Origin: Euphorbia lathyris
Taxonomy: Eukaryota > Streptophyta > Magnoliopsida > Malpighiales > Euphorbiaceae
Direction: 5' to 3'
NCBI RefSeq assembly: GCF_963576675.1
Contig: NC_088916.1
Location: 77,455,501 to 77,519,500 of the forward strand
DNA: 64,000 bases
In this document: in pieces, positions 56,189 through 64,000 of the stretch
Layout: the number at the start of each line of letters is the position of its first letter
Position numbering within the stretch: the stretch's first letter is position 1
Translations under genes and position numbers: made by a program
The notes under the pieces: generated by a model
What the model was told of the DNA's origin: nothing
Database searches by the model: none
Seen by the model: only the letters and a program-made list of their open reading frames with translations

Positions 56189-58078
56189 ATGGCTGAGAAC
56201 AGCACTAGTTTCCTTCCCGGGAATCAAACAACACAGATACTCCCTGAGGGATTATCAATTAGTCGGCCTCCCATATTCTTTGGATCTAATTATACATTCT
56301 GGAAGAATAGGATGAAGAACTTTATCCAAGCCACAAACATGAGTGCATGGCTTGCAATAGTTCAAGGCCCATACGTGCCATATAAAACTGTTAACAATGA
56401 GAAAGTTGTTAAGAGTGAAACTGAGTGGTCAGAAGATGACCTTAGAAAACTTCAAAACAATGCTTCTGCTATCAATATGCTTCACTGTGCTTTAGATGCT
56501 GCAGAATACAATAAGATTTCAGGTTGCGAGTCAGCACAGGAGATTTGGAAAAAGCTTGAAGTAACCTACGAAGGCACAAGCAAGGTCAAGGAATCAAAAG
56601 TAAATCAGCATATGAGATTATACGAGTTATTCGAGATGAATGATAATGAGGACATCTCGGGAATGAACGCTAGATTTACCAACATTATAAATGAGCTGAA
56701 AAGACTTGGAAAGAACTTCACTGAGGAAGAACAGGTGAAGAAGATCTTAAGAAGTCTTCCCAAAAGCTGGCAGGCCAAAAAGACTGCAGTGGAGGAAGCT
56801 CAGGACCTGACTACGTATAAGTACGATGAGCTGATCGGATCGTTGCTGACTCATGAGATATCAATGAAAAACATTGAAGAAAAAGAGAAGTCAGAAGACA
56901 AGAAACAAAAATCACTTGTCATGAAAGCTGACTCCACTGAAGCTGACTCATCTGATGATGAGGAAATGGCAATGTTCACCAGGAAAATGAAGAAGCTGTT
57001 CAGGAAGAATGATAGGAACAACAAAAGGTCATTCAGAAGAAATGACAAATACAAAGCTGAGCCCAGCGACAACAAATATAAGAAGGACAGCTCAAAGCCT
57101 GTCACATGTTTCGAGTGCCACCAAACTGGGCACATCAAGTCAAGCTGTCCCATGCTAAAGAAAGACAAGAAGGGCAGAAGAAAGGCTATGGTAGCCACAT
57201 GGAGTGATAGTGATGAGTCAACCTCATCAGAAGCTGATGCAAATGAAACAGCAAATATATGCTTCATGGCCGATGATGCTGACTGCACTTATTCTGAGCA
57301 AGCTGACCTCTCTGATGAAACTGACCAGGAGGAACACAATAATGAGGTAACATCCTTAATTTTTCTTAGAAATGAGATGATAAACGCCCTGAGTGATTTA
57401 TATGCGCTAACTAAAAAGTGCAATAAGAAAGTAAAGGCACTCAGTAGGCGGTGTGATGAGATTGAAGAGGTCAAGCTGAGTGACCTCCGATATCTTCTCC
57501 AAGACAACTCAACTTTGCATAGTAACATAGAACTTATGCATAAGTTTGTCTCGGAGGTCCAATCAGATTCAAAGAAACTGAAAAAGGATGTCACTACCAT
57601 ACAGAGCCAAATAAGAGGCTCAAATCAAAATAAATCCCATGCTGAGTACTCAAGTACTAGTCAGCATAAACAGTTCACGCAGTGTGACTGTTGTGGGAAA
57701 AAGGGGCACACAAGAGAAGTGTGTTGGTACAATAAGCAGATTGTTCAATGCGACTTCTGCGGAAAGAAAGGACATACCACTAAGGTATGTTGGCATGTTA
57801 AGCACAATAATGCTGACCATACTCAACATCACCCTCAAAGGGTAATTCACTGTGACTTCTGTGGTAAAAGTGGCCACATAAGAGAAGTGTGTTGGTACAA
57901 TAAGCAGATTGTTCAATGTGACTTCTGCGGAAAGAAAGGACATACCACTAAGGTATGTTGGCATGCTAAGCACAATAATGCTGACCATACTCAATGTCAC
58001 AAATTAAAATATGACTTTGCACCTGTTTATGCTAACAACCGAGGACCCAAAAAGAATTGGGTACCTAAAGATGAATAG
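56189..58078 (+). CDS. Copia gag of element B with five zinc knuckles
   Basis: 629 intact codons, starting MAENSTSFLPGNQ. Residues about 25-235: copia gag (DUF4219/UBN2). The first CCHC knuckle, CFECHQTGHIKSSC, lies near residue 307. A Ser/Asp/Glu-rich linker and a predicted helical segment (about 390-470) follow. Four more CCHC knuckles lie near residues 499, 521, 555 and 577 (CDCCGKKGHTREVC, CDFCGKKGHTTKVC, CDFCGKSGHIREVC, CDFCGKKGHTTKVC). The second pair repeats the first at exactly 168 nt (56 codons). Most copia gags have one or two knuckles. It ends GAA-TAG, and pol follows in the same frame. It would form particles and bind element RNA. Confidence 0.92.
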   Translation: MAENSTSFLPGNQTTQILPEGLSISRPPIFFGSNYTFWKNRMKNFIQATNMSAWLAIVQGPYVPYKTVNNEKVVKSETEWSEDDLRKLQNNASAINMLHCALDAAEYNKISGCESAQEIWKKLEVTYEGTSKVKESKVNQHMRLYELFEMNDNEDISGMNARFTNIINELKRLGKNFTEEEQVKKILRSLPKSWQAKKTAVEEAQDLTTYKYDELIGSLLTHEISMKNIEEKEKSEDKKQKSLVMKADSTEADSSDDEEMAMFTRKMKKLFRKNDRNNKRSFRRNDKYKAEPSDNKYKKDSSKPVTCFECHQTGHIKSSCPMLKKDKKGRRKAMVATWSDSDESTSSEADANETANICFMADDADCTYSEQADLSDETDQEEHNNEVTSLIFLRNEMINALSDLYALTKKCNKKVKALSRRCDEIEEVKLSDLRYLLQDNSTLHSNIELMHKFVSEVQSDSKKLKKDVTTIQSQIRGSNQNKSHAEYSSTSQHKQFTQCDCCGKKGHTREVCWYNKQIVQCDFCGKKGHTTKVCWHVKHNNADHTQHHPQRVIHCDFCGKSGHIREVCWYNKQIVQCDFCGKKGHTTKVCWHAKHNNADHTQCHKLKYDFAPVYANNRGPKKNWVPKDE

Positions 58079-58084
58079 TCTAAA

Positions 58085-59077
58085 ATGCAGGTGAGCCTGA
58101 GATGCGTGGAGAAATCAAAACTGTCGTATATAGACAGCGCATGCTCGAGGCACATGACTGGTGATGAAACTCAATTCATCACACTAGAGCTTAGATGAGG
58201 TGGAAGTGTAAGCTTTGGAGACAATAAGAAGGGTAAGATAGTCGGCTCAGGTACTATCGGAGGTAACCCTACTATTGAGTCAGTCTCCTTAGTTAAAGGT
58301 CTCAAATACAATCTGCTGAGTGTAGCTCAGCTTTGCAAGAGCGGCAGAAAGGTTGTATTTGATGATACTCAGTGTCAAATACTCGAGGGAAAAACAAATG
58401 AATTGATTTTAACTGCCCCTCGTGTAGACAATGTATACATGCTGAGTTTAGAAAAACAGTTTTTTAAAAATATATGCTTAGTGTCTAAAGAGGATAACTC
58501 CTGGCTATGGCATAGAAGACTTGGTCATGTAGGCATGGACCTTCTTGCCAAATTAGCTAGAAAGCAACTAGTTGAGGGATTGCCCAAACTTAAATTTGAA
58601 AAAGATCAATTGTGTAATGCTTGTCAGCAAGGTAAACAAACTAAGAAGTCATTTCAAAGTAAAAATATCGTCTCAACCAAGAGACCATTGGAATTACTAC
58701 ACTTGGATCTTTTCGGACCTATCCAGCCACTCAGCTTGGGAGGTAAGAAATTTTCCTTAGTCATTGTAGACGATTTCTCTTGGTACACTTGGATCATCTT
58801 GCTGAGTAGCAAGGATGAAACATTTGAGATGTTCACAACATTGATTAAGAAACTTGAAAATGACAAAGACCTAAGAGTAGCTCATATTAGAAGTGACAAT
58901 GGTGGAGAATTCAAAAACCAACAATTTGATGATTTCTGTGAAACCAGTGGTATTGACCACAATTTCTCTGCTCCTAGAACACCTCAACAAAATGGGGTTG
59001 TTGAAAGGAAGAACAGAACAATTGTCGAAATAGCTAGGACAATGCTGAGTGAAAATAGGCTTCCAAAGTATTTCTAG
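58085..59077 (+). pseudogene. Copia pol of element B: protease, pre-integrase and integrase core
   Basis: Same frame as gag, after the TAG at 58076-58078. Protease region YIDSACSRHMTGD (58126 onward). A TGA at 58196-58198 replaces an Arg codon (A has CGA). After it: LLSVAQLCKSG, the GAG-pre-integrase LWHRRLGHVGMD with CNACQQGK, and the integrase core with catalytic residues in LHLDLFGPI, RSDNGGEF and NGVVERKNRTI. TAG at 59075-59077 stands where relatives have Trp. Confidence 0.9.
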
Positions 59078-61214
59078 GGTGAAGCTGTCCACACAGCATG
59101 CTACATTCTCAATAGGGCTTTAGTTAGACCTATTCTTAAGAAAACCCCATATGAACTTTGGAAAGGACGAAAGCCCAACATTGGCTACTTTCGTGCCTTT
59201 GGGTGTAAATGTTTTATACTCAACACAAAAGATAATCTTGCAAAATTTGATGCTAAAGTTGACGAAACGATCTTTTTAGGGTACTCAACTAACAGCAAAG
59301 CATATAGGGTGTATAATAAACGAACTCAGGTTGTAGAAGAGTTTGTCCATATTGAGTTTGATGAAGCTGACCCTGCAGGAAAGTCAACTCAGCTCGATGA
59401 AGATGAACCAAGCTCAGCTTCCGCTGATCAAAATGGAGCCTCTGAGTCATCAATACAAGGGCTGACCAAAGGTAAGCAAGAAATTGAAATAAACTTTGCT
59501 GACCAATCTATTCCTGTAGAAATTGTAGAAACACATGTTCCAAACAACTCAACATTGCCCAAAGAAATAAAAATTCCAAGAGGACATTCGGAGAAGTCCA
59601 TTTTTGATGCTGCTGACAACAAGCTGATGATAAGAGATCAGCTTAGGAAGTATCTCAGCAATGTTGCCTTCGTCACAATACATGAGCCAAAGAATTTCGC
59701 TAATGCTGAGCACGATGAATATTGGATCAACGCTTATGCAAGAAGAGCTTGATCAATTCACAAGAAATGAGGTATGGGATTTAGTACCTAAACCTAGGAA
59801 TCAAAAGACCATAGGAACTAAGTGGGTCTTTAGAAATAAATTAGATGAGCTAGGCAACGTAGTCAGAAATAAAGCCCGACTTGTAGCCCAAGGCTATAGT
59901 CAGCAAGAGGGCATCGACTACGGTGAGACCTTTGCACCCGTTGCTAGGTTAGAGGCTATACGTATACTGTGTGCATATGCTAGCTATATGAATTTTAAGT
60001 TATATCAAATGGATGTTAAAAGTGCTTTTCTTAATGGCCTTATAAACGAAGAGGTATATGTTAGTCAGCCTCCAGGGTTTGAAGATCCAAAATTTCCAAA
60101 CCACGTTTATAAACTCAAAAAGGCCCTATATGGCCTAAAGCAAGCTCCAAGAGCTTGGTATGAGATGTTGACCAACTTCCTGCTGACCAGGAATTATATC
60201 AGAGGCAAAGCTGACACAACCTTGTTCATTAAGAAAAAGGGTAAAAATACCCTACTTGCACAAATTTACGTAGATGACATAATTTTTGGTGCTACTGACG
60301 ATTCTATGTGCAAAGATTTTAGTAAACAGATGCAAACTGAGTTCGAGATGTCTATGATGGGAGAACTCAACTTCTTCCTTGGACTTCAAATCAAGCAAGG
60401 TAAGAACGACATCTTCATTAGTCAGTCCAAATACGCCAAAGAAATGCTAAAGAAATTTGATATGGAAGATTGTAAACCCATATCAACCCCAATGGGTACT
60501 GATACTGTCCTATGCAAAGATGAGAAAGGTAAATCTGTAGATAGCAAGCTATATCGAGGTATGATTGACTCTCTACTTTACCTTACCGCCAGTAGACCTA
60601 ATATTCAGTACTCAGTATGTTATTGTGCAAGATATCAAGCTGACCCCAGGGAATCTCACCTCATAGCTGTAAAAAGAATCTTTAGATATTTGCAGAGCTC
60701 AGTTAATGCAGGTTTATGGTATCCAACCTCAAATGACTTTACACTCATTGGATACACTGATGCTGACTATGGACGAGATAAGCTAGAGCGAAAAAGTACA
60801 TCGGGAGGATGTCACTTCCTTGGAAGTTGTGTAGTATCTTGGTCCAGTAAGAAGCAGTCATCAGTTGCCCTGTCTACAACTGAAGCTGAGTACGTAGCTG
60901 CTGGAAGCTGTGTTGCACAAGTCCTATGGATTAAGCAACAACTTGAGGATTATGGAGTCAAAACAGAAACAATTGAAGTCAAATGCGACAATAAAAGCGT
61001 CATTGACCTATCTAAAAATCCAATCCAACACAGCAGGATGAAGCATGTCAGCATAAGGCATCACTTCATAAGAGATCATGTACTCAAGGGTGAGATCAAG
61101 CTGACCTACGTTCCAACAGATGAACAGCTTGTGGATATCTTCACCAAGCCTTTGGCTCGTGAGCAATTTAACATATTAAGGGAAGCTATCGGTATGTCTA
61201 ATCCTCTTCAATAA
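59078..61214 (+). pseudogene. Copia pol of element B: integrase C-terminus, RT and RNase H
   Basis: Continues in the pol frame (CYILNRALVRPILKKTPYELW, FGCKCF, FLGYSTNSKAYRVYN) to 59752. One extra T near 59744 then shifts to the frame of [70 protein letters not shown] and the catalytic YVDDIIFG. RNase [37 protein letters not shown] and the RHHFIRD motif. It ends TAA at 61212-61214. Apart from the single-base shift this part is uninterrupted. Confidence 0.92.
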
Positions 61215-61718
61215 TTCTATGTGCTTAATATTGAGTGATTACCATGCTGGGTAATTTATGTTAAATTAGTAATTGTTGCATGCTGAGGTAAAAATGACAT
61301 GAAATCACCCTATGTTGAGTAGACATACATGCTGAGTGATTATCCTAAGCTGAGTTACTAAGTCCACAAACAACTATCCTACGTAAAACTGACTACTCAA
61401 AGCTCCAAAACGTTTGATATTCCATACGCTGAGTAAAGTTTCGTTGCGCAATTAATGCTAGCACGCGTATTGAATAGCCACCTAGGATGACATAAGCATA
61501 ATTATTGGAAAAATACATACGCCGTATGTGTCATAAATGTCAGAATGATTGTCGATTTATCATCTCGAGGAAAAACGGCCAATTCAACGAATCATATCTC
61601 CTCGGTAATAATATAAATAGTGGAAGAATCCCCATTTCCTACTCTTTACGCTCAAAAATCTCTAGCATTCTATTTCCAACTCTCAAATATCCCAGATCCT
61701 TCAAGAACTCTTAAAAAA
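61215..61718 (+). promoter_or_regulatory. Pol-ORF3 spacer with TATA-like box
   Basis: 504 bp non-coding. The first half carries several CTGAGT/GCTGAGT copies. TATAAATA at 61612-61619 lies 100 bp before the ORF3 start, followed by a pyrimidine-rich leader. This looks like an independent promoter and leader, which is an inference. Confidence 0.4.
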
Positions 61719-64000
61719 ATGTCTGACTCCCAAAATCTCTCCGGAGCTGATTACGATCAAAATCACTCCGATGAAAATCCTTCATCTTCTACTCAGGAGG
61801 AATATGAAGAAACATCAACAGAATCCCAAGAAGGTGGTCAGCCTGACCAAACTCAGGTCAGCACCATCGCCAAAAACCCTAAAGCTGACCAAGCTGGCTC
61901 GTCGAAGGAGACTCAGAAGGAGAAAGGCAAGAAACCCAGAACCTACTCACTAGTATACAACCACGTTAAAGGGGACAAGATTGATCATTCACGTTGGTTC
62001 TCAAAAGGGTTTGTGGAAGCAGAGAAACCCTTCTGCGAATGGATATCTAAGAACGGCTGGGAAGGACTATTCTCCATTCGCGAGGCTACCTATCCTGAAC
62101 TGGTGAAGGAATTCTACACCAACCTGAAAGTAGCAAATGATGATAGGGATTACTTGGTCACTAAAGTCCAGGGAAAGGAGATTTTCATCAATCCTCCCTA
62201 TCTGGCTAAGTTGTTGAAGCTGAAGAACAAAGGGACAAAACTTCGAACCACAAACGACCATGGTAAGATTAAATTCCCAACTGAATTTTGTAGACCCCCC
62301 GGTTACGTAGGAGAAGTATCTAGTACTTGCATGGGTCGAGACCAAAAGATGGCCCATTACATCCTGACCAATTTTATCTTTCCAAAAGTCAACTGTGCCT
62401 CCTCAGCAACGAATTTCGAGCAGTGCTTCATCTGGCACATGCTGACCTACAAGCCTCTGAACATGCCAGTCTTTCTCATTGGTGGATTTCTGCGAAGTTC
62501 TGGTACGCTTAGGTTAGGATCCCTCATCACCAAAATCCTCAAGGATTATCAAGTCAGTTTGGTTGAAGAGATCGAAGTCTGGGGAACTGAGATCACTGTT
62601 GGTATCCTGTTTGGTTTGGCTTTTGACCAACCAACAAAGTTGAAAAAGGGAAAGAAGGTAGGAGGTGAAGCTGAGGAAGATAAGGGTATGCTGACCAGGA
62701 AGGGAAAGAAAGTGAAAAAGGCTGATGCTGACCGGAAACGAAAAGCAACCCAAACCAGCTCAAAAGATGTTGATGATGTTCCAAAGAAAATCCGGATTGT
62801 CTCAAATGGAAAGAAAATTGATGCTGAGCAGGGTAAGTCAGCAGAGAAAAGAAAGAGGCAAGATGAGCCTGATGAACTGGAAAGTGAGGAAACCCCTCTG
62901 AAGAAGAAGAAGAGAACTTCCGATCTGAGTCCAGTTGATGCTGTCCCTCTTAGCTTTGCAGTTCATGATGATTCCCACTTCATAAGAAGCCAAGAGATTG
63001 ACCTTGAGCAAATTCCTGCTGATCAAGAAGCAGAAGAACTAAGCAACAATGAAGGTCAGCATGATAATGACGAGGATGTTGAGCAACATCAAGAAGCTCA
63101 TACTGAGCAAGAACAAACAGGGAATATTGAGCAAGCTGAAAGTCCAGCTGTACAGAGTAAGACAGTTGATGCTAAGCTCACAGAGCAAGAAATGGTGATG
63201 GAAGGCCTCAACACTGATCTTGGGGTAGAGTCATCTCTTGATTCAATTCCTGCTGACCTTTCTCCTCCAAAGACCAAAAAGTTGAAAAGGCTTAAGAAGA
63301 AGGCCTACAAATCTCCAGTCATTGACCTCCTGGATGATTCGCCTCTGAGGGATCAAATCACTGACCTCGCGGATACTCAATTTAAGTTCTTCTCACAGCA
63401 TATTGAGTTCTTTACACAGGAAAAACAAGCCTCTGTTACTCATACTGAGCAACACGCCAAGACTTCAGAAAATCCAAAGCAAGCCGAGCAAGAACTCGAA
63501 GTCCTAGCTGCTCAAGGAGACAAGCAAGCTAAGGAAACTCCTGCTCAACCTAAGGTGCCTTTTTCTGCACCAAATCAAGTCCATGTTGAGCAGGTAAATA
63601 TCTCTGCAGATCCACCTCCTTCCCATCCCATTTCGCAGAATATTGAGCAGTCAGTTCCTGCTGCTAATCAAAATCAAAGTCCAGTTGCTGACCATACTGG
63701 CACTTCCACTCAAAGACAGCACCAATCACCTCCTCTATCTAGTGCTACTAGAATCCCGGCCACTGAGCTAAATCCTGGGGCACAATTTGCCTATCTTCAT
63801 GCAACTGAGTCTGGACGTCGCATCATTGACTCGGCTCAAAACCTTCTCCAGGATTTAAACACTTCTCATGCCGATGTTGCTAGGCCCGCAAATGCTGAAT
63901 CACAAGAATTCTCGTCTGTCACTCAGCTTCTCAATGAGATCAAAAATCTCAAAGATTTAGTAAGTCTCATGACCACGGTCCAAGCCCAGCAACCCAAGCA
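61719..64000 (+). CDS. Third ORF of copia element B, 3' partial
   Basis: From ATG 61719 the frame stays open for at least 760 codons to the window edge. It begins MSDSQNLSGADYDQNHSDEN. Residues 1-75 are acidic and Ser/Gln-rich. Residues about 80-290 look globular (RWFSKGFVEAEKPFCEWISK, YPELVKEFYTNL, VQGKEIFINPPYLAKLLKL, HYILTNFIFPKVN, WHMLTYKPLNMPVFLIGGFL) and resemble the putative plant transposon protein domain found in other retroelement third ORFs. From about 300 on it is low complexity, with several basic clusters that could be nuclear signals (KLKKGKK, DRKRK, EKRKRQ, PLKKKKRT, KKLKRLKKK) and Glu/Gln-rich stretches with recurring TEQ/IEQ. There is no signal peptide or convincing membrane span, so it is unlike an envelope protein. 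Function unknown. Confidence 0.8.
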   Translation, partial: MSDSQNLSGADYDQNHSDENPSSSTQEEYEETSTESQEGGQPDQTQVSTIAKNPKADQAGSSKETQKEKGKKPRTYSLVYNHVKGDKIDHSRWFSKGFVEAEKPFCEWISKNGWEGLFSIREATYPELVKEFYTNLKVANDDRDYLVTKVQGKEIFINPPYLAKLLKLKNKGTKLRTTNDHGKIKFPTEFCRPPGYVGEVSSTCMGRDQKMAHYILTNFIFPKVNCASSATNFEQCFIWHMLTYKPLNMPVFLIGGFLRSSGTLRLGSLITKILKDYQVSLVEEIEVWGTEITVGILFGLAFDQPTKLKKGKKVGGEAEEDKGMLTRKGKKVKKADADRKRKATQTSSKDVDDVPKKIRIVSNGKKIDAEQGKSAEKRKRQDEPDELESEETPLKKKKRTSDLSPVDAVPLSFAVHDDSHFIRSQEIDLEQIPADQEAEELSNNEGQHDNDEDVEQHQEAHTEQEQTGNIEQAESPAVQSKTVDAKLTEQEMVMEGLNTDLGVESSLDSIPADLSPPKTKKLKRLKKKAYKSPVIDLLDDSPLRDQITDLADTQFKFFSQHIEFFTQEKQASVTHTEQHAKTSENPKQAEQELEVLAAQGDKQAKETPAQPKVPFSAPNQVHVEQVNISADPPPSHPISQNIEQSVPAANQNQSPVADHTGTSTQRQHQSPPLSSATRIPATELNPGAQFAYLHATESGRRIIDSAQNLLQDLNTSHADVARPANAESQEFSSVTQLLNEIKNLKDLVSLMTTVQAQQPK

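Larger units (their letters stand above)
54637..64000 (+). mobile_element. Sirevirus-like Ty1/copia element B, open at the window's right edge
   Basis: 5' LTR, primer site, gag, pol and a long third ORF in the order expected for the Sirevirus group. It is inserted in A; the left target duplication would be TGGAC (54632-54636), with its partner outside the window. Integrase precedes RT, as in Ty1/copia. Pol has two stops and a frameshift; gag and ORF3 are open. Confidence 0.9.

Overview
This is a repeat-dominated stretch of a plant nuclear genome, almost certainly a eudicot. Evidence: AT-rich sequence, Athila, Sirevirus-like copia, plant L1-type LINE, hAT, CACTA and Helitron sequences, tRNA-Asp and tRNA-Met primer sites, and one intron-bearing photosynthesis gene. 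That gene, psbS (PSII 22 kDa protein, four exons, 33497-36046, minus strand), is the only host gene I can support. Nearly everything else is transposable element, much of it nested.

Layout: 1-13190 is an Athila-type Ty3/gypsy element lacking about 510 bp of its 5' LTR at the window edge. It has gag, a pol broken by stops, and two tandem homologous ATHILA-type third ORFs; the two LTRs differ at about 13 of 977 aligned sites. It sits inside ORF2 of a minus-strand LINE (13191-19124), which also carries a ~99-bp piece of plastid 23S rRNA. An AT-rich spacer follows. A second LINE, apparently full-length and also minus strand (22236-28183), is bounded by a ~17-bp target-site duplication. At 28.2-33.5 kb there is a foldback MITE, a 1-kb TRIM, a hAT-type MITE and a CACTA end. 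psbS follows, with MITEs in intron 2 and upstream, then a copia remnant. A 5.6-kb non-autonomous Helitron (37801-43395) contains a deleted hAT with a perfect 8-bp TSD and a 3 x 408-bp tandem repeat. A long-armed MITE lies at 44333-44855.

45483-64000 is a nest. Copia element A (from 45483) was hit in gag by a non-autonomous Athila/Tat-related LTR element C (47400-53506, perfect TSD CTGAC). Its pol was then cut by a second copy of its own family, B (from 54637), which runs off the window. B has a 5' LTR, a gag with five zinc knuckles, a pol with disabling mutations and a long third ORF (61719 to the edge, at least 760 codons).

Most unusual signals: CTGAGT-N8-ACTCAG modules repeated every ~80 bp in the copia LTRs, with the hexamer enriched through the element; a promoter deletion in element A bounded by that hexamer; a variable palindrome array just upstream of the TATA box in element C; a motif cassette shared by the Athila LTR and both third-ORF leaders; and the plastid rRNA insert in the LINE. 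Family names come from recognising motifs by eye; no database search was run.
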